Origin: Rhodobiaceae bacterium
GTDB taxonomy: Bacteria > Pseudomonadota > Alphaproteobacteria > Parvibaculales > Parvibaculaceae
Direction: 5' to 3'
NCBI GenBank assembly: GCA_021404525.1
Contig: JAAWWE010000003.1
Span: forward strand, 124,001-188,000
Length of the DNA: 64,000 nt
The notes under the pieces: model-generated
The model's input: only the letters and a program-made list of their open reading frames with translations
What the model was told of the DNA's origin: nothing
The model's database searches: none
Position numbers and translations under genes: made by a program
In this document: in pieces, positions 26,912 through 36,966 of the stretch
How the letters are laid out: each line of letters begins with the position of its first letter
Numbering within the stretch: position 1 is the stretch's first letter

Positions 26912-28330
26912 TTACCTTGGCAGGTCGCTGGAGCCTGTGAGGAAAACGTCTACTTCTCTTGCCGCCTGGCGCCCTTCGCGGATTGCCCAGACAACGAGCG
27001 ACTGTCCGCGACGCATATCGCCACACGCGAAGACTTTTTCATTACTCGACTGATAGGTGCTCGTATCGGCAGCCACATTGCCACGGCCATCCAGTTCGAG
27101 GGCGAGTTCTGAGAGCAGGCCTTCGTGGATTGGATGGACAAAGCCCATGGCGAGCAGAACAAGGTCAGCCTTTAGTTCAAACTCAGTACCGGCAATGGGC
27201 TGCATCTTTTCATCAACGCGGATGCAGTGGAGTTTTTCCACATTGCCGTCTGGACCGGTGAATTTCTGGGTCATGACCGCAAATTCGCGCTCGGCGCCTT
27301 CCTCGTGGCTTGTTGAGGTGCGTAGCTTCAACGGCCAATCCGGCCAGGTCATCAGCTTGTCTTCTTTTTCCGGCGGCATCGGCATGATTTCCAGCTGTGT
27401 CACTGAAAGTGCGCCATGACGGACTGATGTGCCGATACAGTCAGAGCCTGTGTCGCCACCGCCGATAACGATGACATGTTTCCCGTTTGCCATGATGGGC
27501 TCCACGGTGCCGAGTGCTTCACCGCCTACGCGGCGGTTCTGCTGCGGCAGGAAGTCCATGGCGAAATGAACGCCCGCCAGATCTCGTCCTTCAATGGGAA
27601 GATCGCGGGGGTGTTCTGCGCCACCGGAGACCACGACCGCGTCGTATTCGTCCATCAGATCTTTGGCAGCAACGTCGACACCCACATTGGAGTTGTAGTG
27701 GAAGGTGACACCTTCGCCCTCCATCTGCTCAACCCGTTTGTCGATATGGTGCTTTTCCATTTTGAAGTCTGGAATGCCATAGCGCAGCAGGCCACCGGCT
27801 TTTGCTTGTTTCTCATAAAGGTGCACGTCATAGCCGGTGCGGGCCAATTGCTGGGCACACGCCATACCGGCAGGGCCAGCGCCGATGACGGCGACTTTCT
27901 TGCCGAGCTTGCGCTCAGCCGGCTGAGGTGTGATCCAGCCTTCTTCCCATCCGCGATCGACAATGGCGCATTCGATCGTTTTGATCGTGACCGGTTCATC
28001 GATGAGGTTCAGTGTGCAGGATGCCTCGCAAGGAGCAGGGCAGATCCGGCCTGTGAACTCGGGGAAGTTGTTGGTTGAGTGCAGGTTTTTGAGCGCTGTC
28101 TGCCATTCATCCCGGTAGACCAGGTCGTTCCAATCAGGGATCTGATTGTTGACCGGGCAGCCATTGTGACAGAAGGGAATGCCGCAATCCATGCAGCGCG
28201 CTGCCTGTTCCTTTGTGCCTTCTTGGCCCAATGGAATGACAAACTCTTTGAATTCACGAACGCGGTCCGCGGCGGGGCGTGTTGTCCGGTCGCGGCGGTC
28301 GATTTCAAGGAAGCCAGTTACTTTACCCAT
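26912..28330 (-). CDS. gltD: Glutamate synthase small subunit
   Basis: [67 protein letters not shown]. Confidence 0.95.
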   Translation of the reverse strand: MGKVTGFLEIDRRDRTTRPAADRVREFKEFVIPLGQEGTKEQAARCMDCGIPFCHNGCPVNNQIPDWNDLVYRDEWQTALKNLHSTNNFPEFTGRICPAPCEASCTLNLIDEPVTIKTIECAIVDRGWEEGWITPQPAERKLGKKVAVIGAGPAGMACAQQLARTGYDVHLYEKQAKAGGLLRYGIPDFKMEKHHIDKRVEQMEGEGVTFHYNSNVGVDVAAKDLMDEYDAVVVSGGAEHPRDLPIEGRDLAGVHFAMDFLPQQNRRVGGEALGTVEPIMANGKHVIVIGGGDTGSDCIGTSVRHGALSVTQLEIMPMPPEKEDKLMTWPDWPLKLRTSTSHEEGAEREFAVMTQKFTGPDGNVEKLHCIRVDEKMQPIAGTEFELKADLVLLAMGFVHPIHEGLLSELALELDGRGNVAADTSTYQSSNEKVFACGDMRRGQSLVVWAIREGRQAAREVDVFLTGSSDLPR

Positions 28331-28332
28331 TT

Positions 28333-31300
28333 TTATTCTCCTGCCACTGCGAGCTGAGGCTGTTCCGCCCGCTGTGCTGCCAATTCCTGAAGGGCACGGC
28401 GATATTCAACCGGCATGACCTTTCTGAATTTCGGCAGATAGTCTTCCCAATTTTCCAGGATCGTCTGCGCACGTGACGAGTTTGTGTAATGCGCATGATT
28501 TTCGATCAGCTGGCGCAGACGTTCCCCGTCAAAGCGGGTCATGTCTGCCATGACATCAACGCGGCCATGGGTCTCAAGGTCCCCACCCTGGTGGTGACGG
28601 TCCTGATTGACCTCTTCTTCGGCCAAAACAGGCTCAAGGTCGACCATGGCCATGTTGCAGCGGCGTTCGAACTGACCGTCCTCGTCCAGGACATAGGCGA
28701 TGCCGCCGGACATGCCCGCGGCAAAGTTACGACCGGTTTCGCCAAGCACGACAACAACACCGCCTGTCATATATTCACAGCAGTGGTCGCCTGCGCCTTC
28801 AACAACGGCGATGGCGCCGGAGTTTCTGACCGCAAAACGCTCACCTGCTACACCGCGGAAATAGCATTCGCCTTCAACGGCACCGTAAAGAACGGTGTTG
28901 CCGACAATGATGCTTTCTTCCGGCACGATTTTCTGTGCTTCTTTTGGTGGGTAGACAATCAGCCGACCACCGGAGAGGCCTTTGCCGACATAGTCATTGC
29001 CGTCGCCTTCCAGCTCCATGGTCACGCCGCGTGTCACCCAGGCGCCAAAGCTTTGACCGGCGGTCCCTTTGAGTTTGATGTGGACCAGGTCGTCGACCAG
29101 GCCTTTGTGACCATGCTGCTTGGCAATTTCGCCACCGAGCATAGCGCCTGCCGTGCGGTCTGTGTTTTTGATTGGCAGGTCGATAGATACTGCCTTGCCG
29201 TCCTTGATCGCGGGCTGTGACAGCTCGATCAGTTTCCGGTCCAGGATCTGATCAATATTATGATCCTGCGTCTCAGTCTGATAGATGCCGACGCCTTCCG
29301 CGGCGACTGGCTTGTCAAAGAGGCGCGAGAAGTCGAGGCCCTTCGCCTTCCAGTGGTCTACAACGCGACGCTTATCGAGCATCTGCATCTGACCGATCAT
29401 TTCGTTGAAGGTGCGGTAGCCAAGCTCTGCCATCATTTCGCGTACTTCTTGTGCGACGAAGAAGAAATAGTTGATGACATGTTCAGGTGCGCCCACGAAG
29501 CGCTTCCTCAGTACAGGGTCCTGCGTTGCAATGCCGACAGGGCAAGTGTTGAGATGGCATTTGCGCATCATCAAACAGCCCGCAGCGATCAGCGGTGCTG
29601 TTGAGAAGCCAAATTCATCAGCGCCGAGGAGGGCGCCGACAACCACGTCACGTCCTGTGCGCAAGCCACCGTCAGCCTGAACCGTGATCCGGTCCCGCAG
29701 GCGGTTCAGCACAAGGGTCTGATGGGTTTCGGCAAGGCCGATTTCCCACGGGCTCCCCGCATGCTTGATAGAGGTCAGCGGGCTCGCACCCGTTCCGCCT
29801 TCATAGCCAGAGATGGTGACATGGTCGGCGCGGGCTTTGGAAACACCTGCGGCCACCGTGCCCACACCTACTTCCGACACAAGCTTCACGCTGATGTCGG
29901 CTGCAGGGTTCACATTTTTCAGGTCGAAAATCAGCTGCGCCAGATCTTCAATGGAGTAGATATCATGGTGCGGTGGCGGAGAAATTAGACCCACGCCTTG
30001 GGTGGAGTGACGCACTTTGGCGATCACGGCATCCACCTTATGGCCTGGCAGCTGTCCACCCTCACCTGGCTTCGCGCCCTGCGCCATTTTAATCTGGATC
30101 ATGTCGGAGTTGGCGAGGTATTCCGCCGTCACGCCGAAGCGTCCGGAGGCGACCTGCTTAATGGCTGAGCGCATGCTGTCGCCATTTGCCATTGGGGTGA
30201 ACCGATCCGGCTCCTCGCCGCCTTCGCCTGTGTTGGACTTCCCGCCAATGCGGTTCATCGCAACGGCAAGCGTTGTATGGGCTTCGCGGCTGATGGAACC
30301 AAAGGACATGGCGCCTGTGGCGAAACGCTTCACAATTTCCTTGGCATCTTCCACTTCGTCGAGTGGAACGGGCTTCCGACCATCATCTTCTGCCTTTTTG
30401 ATGTCAAAGAGGCCGCGGATGGTGAAGAGGTGTTCGTTTTGAACATTCACCGCTTTGGCAAACGCTTTGTAGTCTTCTTTCGAGTCGCCACGCACCGCAT
30501 GCTGCAGGTCGCGAATGGAGTCCGGTGTCCAGACATGTTCTTCGCCGCGAACCCGGAAAGCGTAGTCACCGCCGACGGCCAATGCGTCGTCGAGAACAGG
30601 CACGTTTCCAAAGGCGTCACGGTGACGGCGAACTGTTTCTTCTGCCACTTCTGCGAGACCTACACCTTCGATGGTTGTTGAGGTGCCGGTGAAGTATTTC
30701 TGCACAAATTCTGAGCTCAAGCCCACTGCGTCGAAGATCTGCGCACCGCAATAGGACTGATAGGTGGAGATGCCCATTTTGGACATGACCTTCAGGAGGC
30801 CTTTGTTCACCGCCTTGATGTAGCGGCTGGTGATTTCATCAGCCTCCAGGTCTGCTGACAGACGGTGCTTCGCGTCGATCAGCGTTTCGAAGGCGAGATA
30901 GGGGTTCACGGCTTCTGCACCGAAGCCTGCCAGGCAGGCAAAGTGGTGCACTTCGCGTGCTTCCCCAGTTTCAACCACAAGACCTACCGCTGTCCGCAAT
31001 TCTTTGCGGATCAGGTGATGGTGCACGGCTGCGGTCGCAAGCAGTGCAGGAATGGCAATGCGCTCAGCTGAAATCTTGCGATCAGAGAGGATGATGATGT
31101 TGTCGCCTGCACGGACCTCTTTTTCTGCTTCTGCGCAGAGCTCTTTTAGAGCGGCTTCCATGCCTTCTGCCCCTTTAGAGGCGTCGTAGGTCATATCGAG
31201 CGTGAATGCGCGGAAGTTATTGTCCGGAATGTCTCCGATGGTACGGATTTTTTCCAGGTCGCCATTTGTCAGAATTGGCTGACGTACTTCCAGGCGTTTC

Positions 31301-33075
31301 TGATCGCCCGCGGAATGCAGTTCGAGCAGATTCGGGCGCGGTCCGATAAGGGACACAAGGGACATCACCGTTTCTTCCCGGATAGGGTCGATAGGTGGAT
31401 TGGTCACCTGCGCAAACAGCTGCTGGAAATAGTTATAAAGCGGTTTGGACTGTCCAGAGAGGGCGGCAATGGGGGTGTCTGTCCCCATGGAGCCAATGGC
31501 TTCCTGGCCGGTCTCGGCCATGGGTGCCATCAACAGGCTCAGATCTTCCTGGGTGTAGCCGAAGGCCTGCTGGCAATCGAGCAGTTCTGCGTGAACACGT
31601 GGTGTTACAGCATTCTTTGGATCAGGCAGGTCTTCCAGAACCATCTGACCTCGGTCCAACCACTCCTGATAAGGATGGGAAGCGGCAAGTTCTGTCTTTA
31701 GCTCATCGTCGCCAATGATCCGACCTTCTTCGAGGTCGATCAGCAGCATCTTGCCAGGCTGCAGGCGCCACTTCTGGGTAACGCTGCTTTCTTCTGGGGG
31801 AAGCACGCCCATTTCGGATGCCATCATGACGTCGCCATCGTCGGTGACATAGTAGCGCGCAGGACGTAGGCCATTCCGGTCAAGTGTTGCGCCAATCTGA
31901 CGTCCATCTGTAAAGGCAACGGCAGCCGGGCCATCCCATGGCTCCATGAGGGCAGCGTGGTATTCGTAGAATGCCCGACGATCTTTGCCCATGAGTGGAT
32001 TGCCAGCCCAGGCTTCCGGGATGAGCATCATCATCGCGTGGGACAGTGAATAACCACCCGCGACAAGCAGTTCGAGTGCGTTGTCAAAGGCAGCTGTATC
32101 GGACTGGCCTTCCGGGATCACCGGATAGAGCTTTTTCAGATCATCGCCCAGAATGTCAGATGCCATTGAGCCCTGGCGCGCAAACATCCAGTTTTCGTTG
32201 CCGCGCTTCGTGTTGATCTCGCCATTGTGGCAGATCAGGCGGAACGGATGCGCGAGGCTCCATGTGGGGAAAGTGTTCGTTGAGAAGCGCTGATGGACGA
32301 GAGCGAGGGCTGAGACCATCTCTTCGTCTTGCAGGTCTTTGTAATACTCTCCAACCTGGGCGGCGAGCAGCATGCCTTTATAGTTCACGGTGCGTGATGA
32401 AAAAGATGGCACGTAGAAGAAGCTGGCGGCTTCATCATCACCCATTGCAGTGACACCCAGTTCGACGCGTTTGCGGATAACATAAAGTTTCCGTTCGAAC
32501 GCGTCCTGGTCTGCTGTATCTGCGCCCCGGGCAACAAACACCTGACGATGAAAAGGTTCTGTTGGCAGAACCGAGTATCCGAGATCTGAATTGTCGACGG
32601 GCACGTCGCGCCAGCCCAGAAGTGTCTGGCCTTCTGCCGCGATCATGTCTTCAACAAGCGCTTCGATTTTTGCGCGGCCAGCGTTGTCTTTTGGCAGGAA
32701 GAAGAAGCCAACGCCATAGGCGCCTTCCTCTGGAAGGTCGATCTGCTCAGCTTTGGCAGCTTTGCGCATGAAGGCGTCAGGCATCTGGATGAGAATACCC
32801 GCACCATCACCGGCCTTTGGGTCTGCACCCACAGCACCACGGTGCTCAAGGTTCTCAAGAATTTTGAGACCATTGGCAATCATGTCGTGGCTTTTGCGGT
32901 TGTGGATGTTCGCCACAAAGCCGATGCCACAGGCATCATGTTCATTTGCGGGGTCATATAGGCCTTGCGCAGCTGGAAGACCTGCAGGGCGCACGGTTTT
33001 TGTCTGTACGTTGTCTGTCAGTGCTTCTGGAGCTGAACCTGTGCTTGTCTGGTTCTTTTTCATACGCTTTGCCAT
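28333..33075 (-). CDS. gltB: Glutamate synthase large subunit
   Basis: [14 protein letters not shown] glutaminase N-terminus; [10 protein letters not shown]; 1580 aa. Confidence 0.95.
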   Translation of the reverse strand: MAKRMKKNQTSTGSAPEALTDNVQTKTVRPAGLPAAQGLYDPANEHDACGIGFVANIHNRKSHDMIANGLKILENLEHRGAVGADPKAGDGAGILIQMPDAFMRKAAKAEQIDLPEEGAYGVGFFFLPKDNAGRAKIEALVEDMIAAEGQTLLGWRDVPVDNSDLGYSVLPTEPFHRQVFVARGADTADQDAFERKLYVIRKRVELGVTAMGDDEAASFFYVPSFSSRTVNYKGMLLAAQVGEYYKDLQDEEMVSALALVHQRFSTNTFPTWSLAHPFRLICHNGEINTKRGNENWMFARQGSMASDILGDDLKKLYPVIPEGQSDTAAFDNALELLVAGGYSLSHAMMMLIPEAWAGNPLMGKDRRAFYEYHAALMEPWDGPAAVAFTDGRQIGATLDRNGLRPARYYVTDDGDVMMASEMGVLPPEESSVTQKWRLQPGKMLLIDLEEGRIIGDDELKTELAASHPYQEWLDRGQMVLEDLPDPKNAVTPRVHAELLDCQQAFGYTQEDLSLLMAPMAETGQEAIGSMGTDTPIAALSGQSKPLYNYFQQLFAQVTNPPIDPIREETVMSLVSLIGPRPNLLELHSAGDQKRLEVRQPILTNGDLEKIRTIGDIPDNNFRAFTLDMTYDASKGAEGMEAALKELCAEAEKEVRAGDNIIILSDRKISAERIAIPALLATAAVHHHLIRKELRTAVGLVVETGEAREVHHFACLAGFGAEAVNPYLAFETLIDAKHRLSADLEADEITSRYIKAVNKGLLKVMSKMGISTYQSYCGAQIFDAVGLSSEFVQKYFTGTSTTIEGVGLAEVAEETVRRHRDAFGNVPVLDDALAVGGDYAFRVRGEEHVWTPDSIRDLQHAVRGDSKEDYKAFAKAVNVQNEHLFTIRGLFDIKKAEDDGRKPVPLDEVEDAKEIVKRFATGAMSFGSISREAHTTLAVAMNRIGGKSNTGEGGEEPDRFTPMANGDSMRSAIKQVASGRFGVTAEYLANSDMIQIKMAQGAKPGEGGQLPGHKVDAVIAKVRHSTQGVGLISPPPHHDIYSIEDLAQLIFDLKNVNPAADISVKLVSEVGVGTVAAGVSKARADHVTISGYEGGTGASPLTSIKHAGSPWEIGLAETHQTLVLNRLRDRITVQADGGLRTGRDVVVGALLGADEFGFSTAPLIAAGCLMMRKCHLNTCPVGIATQDPVLRKRFVGAPEHVINYFFFVAQEVREMMAELGYRTFNEMIGQMQMLDKRRVVDHWKAKGLDFSRLFDKPVAAEGVGIYQTETQDHNIDQILDRKLIELSQPAIKDGKAVSIDLPIKNTDRTAGAMLGGEIAKQHGHKGLVDDLVHIKLKGTAGQSFGAWVTRGVTMELEGDGNDYVGKGLSGGRLIVYPPKEAQKIVPEESIIVGNTVLYGAVEGECYFRGVAGERFAVRNSGAIAVVEGAGDHCCEYMTGGVVVVLGETGRNFAAGMSGGIAYVLDEDGQFERRCNMAMVDLEPVLAEEEVNQDRHHQGGDLETHGRVDVMADMTRFDGERLRQLIENHAHYTNSSRAQTILENWEDYLPKFRKVMPVEYRRALQELAAQRAEQPQLAVAGE

Positions 33076-33906
33076 CCCAACCTAAATTCGTCGTCTGATC
33101 CTGCTTGCCGCTCCGAGAATGAGGACCAGCAGGCATTTTCATGATCCACTGTCGAGTTTCTTTGCGCTGACTGCGCTCAGAGGCTCAACCATTTGCCGTT
33201 CCACGGCGTACATCCCGCGAGAAACGCGCGACAGGGGGTTGGATCACAACGCTCTGCCACGTGTCCGGTGCAGTGCCGCCACCTGGCGGGCCTTTCTGCT
33301 GGACGCCCTCTACTTAATTGCGCCCGGGCCAGGCGCTTTACCCTTGGCGCGCCGCCGCTTGACTGAGCGCTAGGAAGCTCCGTCCGCAGGTCCGGAGCGG
33401 AGGGGATATTGCCAGATAAGGGGGGGATGGATCAAGAGAGTAAGTCAGTCTTGTTGACCTATAAAATTCATATGTATTTCAAATGGTTAGAAGAATCTGC
33501 CGGTCTAAATCGCAAATAGTTAAAGATGCCGCAGGGTTGATGGCGCTCAAATGAGCGTGAGACTCGTCTTTTCACCTCTCCAAAGCGAATCCTCGAAACC
33601 GTGTCCTGAGGTCCAATGCGCTGGTGCTTGCCATTTCGGGCGTTCGCAATGGTCCCACACTCGGGCTGCGAGGTGTCCTCAATGGATCTCACAAGCTTTG
33701 TTGCCGACCTGTCCTTTTGAATAGGCATTCCGCCGATTTTTGGGTTCACAAGACGGTGAACGAGAAGGTCGCTTAGGGCGCGTATTCGTGATTTCCAGTT
33801 GAGAGGTTCCGTCCCCATTCTCTTAGCCACAAGGCCGAGCGCACGTTGGTGCCTCAGCCCGGGAAATGTTTTGAACCGAAACTGCAAACCCAACTGGAGA
33901 GAATTT

Positions 33907-34194
33907 ATGAATAAGTCAGCTACCTCAGCTCTCGTTCTAGCCGGTGCCATGAGTGCCGCTTTGACACTTGCAACTGCACCTGTTTCCGCAGCAACGCCCT
34001 CAGGCATGGAAAAATGCTACGGCATCTCACTTGCCGGCGCGAATGATTGTGCTGCCGGGCCAGGTACTTCATGCGCCGGTACGTCCACCATCGACTATCA
34101 AGGCAATGCCTGGAAGTTGGTGCCTGCAGGGACATGTACCTCGATCGATACACCTCACGGCAAGGGTAGCCTTGGCGAAGTAGAACGTCCGTAA
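33907..34194 (+). CDS. bufA1: BufA1-type DUF2282 bufferin precursor peptide
   Basis: Signal peptide then [43 protein letters not shown] with four Cys; GGAGA RBS. Confidence 0.88.
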   Translation: MNKSATSALVLAGAMSAALTLATAPVSAATPSGMEKCYGISLAGANDCAAGPGTSCAGTSTIDYQGNAWKLVPAGTCTSIDTPHGKGSLGEVERP

Positions 34195-34219
34195 GTGCTG
34201 GCTGGATGAAAGGTGCCGG

Positions 34220-35137
34220 GTGCCCCTCCCGGTAACGTCCCCAATGACCAATCATCTAGCATTTCAGCCCGACCCGATCCTGGCCCGTGCCGGGGTCGGG
34301 TTGAAGGCTGATCACTACAAGACGATCCTCGAGACCAAGCCGGATATCGGGTGGTTTGAGGTTCATCCTGAAAACTATATGGGTGACGGGGGCAGCCCAC
34401 ACGCTTATCTCAGCGCGATCAGGCAAGACTATCCTTTGTCGCTTCACGGCGTCGGCATGTCGCTTGGGGGTGTTGATCCACTCGATCAAGCCCACCTCTC
34501 ACGTTTTGCATCGCTGGTTGAGCGCTATCAACCGGCACTTGTGTCAGAGCATCTTGCCTGGGCGACGCATAAGGGCGACTTCCTCAATGATCTGCTTCCT
34601 CTGCCGCTCACGCAAGAAGCGTTGGATGTGATGGCCGAACATGTTGATCAAATGCAGTCGGCGCTGAAGCGACAGGTTCTTGTGGAGAACCCATCGACCT
34701 ACCTGAGCTTCGAAGGTGAGGTGATGGAAGAGCCAGAGTTTCTGGTTGCGCTTGCAGCGCGAACAGGCTGTGGCCTCCTGCTTGATGTGAATAATGTTTA
34801 TGTCTCCGCATGCAACCATGGCTTTGACCCGGTTGCCTATATAGACGCAATTCCCCCTGGCCTGATTGGCGAGGTACATGTGGCTGGGCATGCTGTTGAA
34901 GAGATCAATGGTACGCAACTTCGCATTGATGACCATGGATCCGCGGTTGTTGACGAAGTCTGGAAGCTTTTTGGTCGTCTGATTGAGCGTGTTGGTCCAA
35001 AGCCAAGCTTGGTCGAATGGGACACGAATGTTCCCCCATGGGAAATCCTGAAAGCAGAAGCAGACAAGGCGGACGCTCTGCTGATGCAACATGACCTCGT
35101 GTTGGGCAGGAGGCATGCTGATGCTGTCCCTGCGTGA
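34220..35137 (+). CDS. bufB: DUF692 / MNIO family multinuclear non-heme iron enzyme (BufB)
   Basis: LHGVGMSLGG, SEHLAW, VENPSTYL, LLDVNNVYVS, VHVAGHA, DDHGS, EWDTN; start could be GTG 34220 or ATG 34244. Confidence 0.9.
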   Translation: MPLPVTSPMTNHLAFQPDPILARAGVGLKADHYKTILETKPDIGWFEVHPENYMGDGGSPHAYLSAIRQDYPLSLHGVGMSLGGVDPLDQAHLSRFASLVERYQPALVSEHLAWATHKGDFLNDLLPLPLTQEALDVMAEHVDQMQSALKRQVLVENPSTYLSFEGEVMEEPEFLVALAARTGCGLLLDVNNVYVSACNHGFDPVAYIDAIPPGLIGEVHVAGHAVEEINGTQLRIDDHGSAVVDEVWKLFGRLIERVGPKPSLVEWDTNVPPWEILKAEADKADALLMQHDLVLGRRHADAVPA

Positions 35138-35888
35138 TTTTCAAGACTCATTTGGTGCCGCCGTTTGTGGCGCTCCAGTTGTCGCCCAAGGCTTGCAGGC
35201 TGCGGACCCAATTCCCCTTGAACGCCGGGTGGATGTGTATCGCAATAATGTGCACTCAAGTCTGATTGACGGTCTGGCGCAGGCCTTTCCCGTCGTCTTA
35301 CAGCTTGTTGGCGAGGAATTTTTCCGCGCGATGGCCCGCGAATATCTGCGCAACCATATGCCAGACCGAGGAACGCTTGTCGGGTTTGGTCACGGGTTTC
35401 CAGATTTTCTGGACACCTTTCCACCGGTTTCATCGCTGTCCTATCTGAGCGATGTTGCGCGTTTGGAATTGTTGTGGCTTCAAACGTATCACGCAGCGGA
35501 TGAAATTGTTCTCACTCCGGAGGGTGTTTCCACAGTGCCGCCCGAAGAGCTGCCGGAGGTAACGTTCGCCGTTCACCCGTCACTTCAGGTGTTGCAGTCA
35601 GCCTACCCCGTTTTATCGATTTGGCAGGCCCATCAGCCGGGCCAAGACCCTGAGACAGCTGCTATCGGGAAAGAGGGTGAGTCGGTTCTTCTTTTCCGAA
35701 CCGATCTCTCAGTGTTTGTACACAAGATAGAGGTGGGGGGTGTTGTTTTTGTCGACGCCCTTCGATCCGGTGACACTCTTGGTGCTGCAGCGAGCGCTGC
35801 CCTCAATGTTCAGAGCAATTTTGATCTTAGCCAAATTCTACATCTTCTTCTCAGCGGTGGCGGTTTTTCCCGCCTCATCCGCTCATAA
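35115..35888 (+). CDS. bufC: BufC / DUF2063 family DNA-binding-like partner protein
   Basis: LSLRDFQDSFGAAV, RRVDVYRNNVHSSLIDGLAQAFPVVLQLVGEEFFRAMAREYLR; overlaps bufB 3' end. Confidence 0.85.
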   Translation: MLMLSLRDFQDSFGAAVCGAPVVAQGLQAADPIPLERRVDVYRNNVHSSLIDGLAQAFPVVLQLVGEEFFRAMAREYLRNHMPDRGTLVGFGHGFPDFLDTFPPVSSLSYLSDVARLELLWLQTYHAADEIVLTPEGVSTVPPEELPEVTFAVHPSLQVLQSAYPVLSIWQAHQPGQDPETAAIGKEGESVLLFRTDLSVFVHKIEVGGVVFVDALRSGDTLGAAASAALNVQSNFDLSQILHLLLSGGGFSRLIRS

Positions 35889-35891
35889 CGC

Positions 35892-36377
35892 ATGGACGAC
35901 AAAATGAGTGAAACACAGATCAATGCAGGGCCCATGGGGCAAGTTACTTCTTTGGTTGAGTTGGCCGTCGGTCTATTCGACCGTTTTCCCTCTTTCGTTT
36001 TTGAACTCGCAATGCGGGTGAGTATTGCGATGGTGTTTTGGACATCCGCGCGAACAAAGGTGGAGGGGTTTCTTACCTTGAAGCCAAGTACGTTCTTCCT
36101 CTTTGAATATGAATATGCCCTGCCTCTTATCCCGCATAACATTGCGGCATACCTGGCCACCTATGCGGAGCACTTCTTTCCTATTCTGATCGTGTTGGGG
36201 TTTGCAACACGCTTTGGAGCGGCGGCCTTGTTGGTGATGACGTTGGTCATCCAAGTTTTTGTTTATCCGGGGGCGTGGTCCCTCCACCTGCTTTGGGCCA
36301 GCATCCTGATCTACCTTGTTGCTCGCGGTCCCGGCGTGGTTTCAATCGATCATCTGATCAAACAAAAGTTGTCCTGA
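35892..36377 (+). CDS. DoxX family membrane protein of bufferin operon
   Basis: [39 protein letters not shown]; 3 bp after bufC. Confidence 0.83.
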   Translation: MDDKMSETQINAGPMGQVTSLVELAVGLFDRFPSFVFELAMRVSIAMVFWTSARTKVEGFLTLKPSTFFLFEYEYALPLIPHNIAAYLATYAEHFFPILIVLGFATRFGAAALLVMTLVIQVFVYPGAWSLHLLWASILIYLVARGPGVVSIDHLIKQKLS

Positions 36378-36514
36378 ATTTTCTGGGCATTGGGCGTGTC
36401 GCACCAATGCCCATTTATCCACGTTTTCTGCCGTATTCCTTGTTCAGAGCTTCTTAAGAGGGCGCTGTTTAAACTGGTGTTGCACACAGATTTGGCTTTT
36501 GAAGCGGTAGATTT

Positions 36515-36940
36515 ATGGCGGACGCCAATACAACAGACTCACGAGCAGACCGTTTGGCGCAAGCTGAGGCGGCGATCAATGCTCTGAAGGGCGAATATGC
36601 CCAACAGTTGCGCGCTGATGCCGATCACCTGTCCAGAGTATTTGCCTCCGTGAATGCCGAAAACCCAGAAGCGGATGCTCTGGAGGAGCTCTTTGGTATT
36701 GCGCATAACCTCAAGGGGCAGGCTGGATCGTTCGGATATGATCTTGTGACATCAATAGCTGCCTCTCTGTGTGATTTGCTTCGCGGGCAGAGTGGATCCA
36801 CAAGTCCACGTGACCTGAAAGTCATCGGGCAGCACGTCCAGGTAATGGAACGTGTTGTAAACAAGGGAATTGTCGGTGATGGCGGTGAGACAGGTCAGAA
36901 AATCGTACAGTCGCTGCGCGATCTTCACCCCCATTCCTAA
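36515..36940 (+). CDS. Hpt domain phosphotransfer protein
   Basis: LFGIAHNLKGQAGSFGYDLVTSIAASLCDLL Hpt motif. Confidence 0.85.
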   Translation: MADANTTDSRADRLAQAEAAINALKGEYAQQLRADADHLSRVFASVNAENPEADALEELFGIAHNLKGQAGSFGYDLVTSIAASLCDLLRGQSGSTSPRDLKVIGQHVQVMERVVNKGIVGDGGETGQKIVQSLRDLHPHS

Positions 36941-36966
36941 CCTCTAGTCGGACGTTTGAAGGTGCG

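Noticed and set aside
27476-29220. Plus-strand ORFs of 200 and 243 aa
   Set aside because: Antisense to gltD and gltB; shadow ORFs
33468-34007. 179-aa minus-strand ORF upstream of and overlapping bufA1
   Set aside because: No recognisable family; overlaps the signal-peptide region of bufA1. Kept only as part of the gap observation
34544-35433. Minus-strand ORFs of 190 and 198 aa
   Set aside because: Antisense to bufB/bufC
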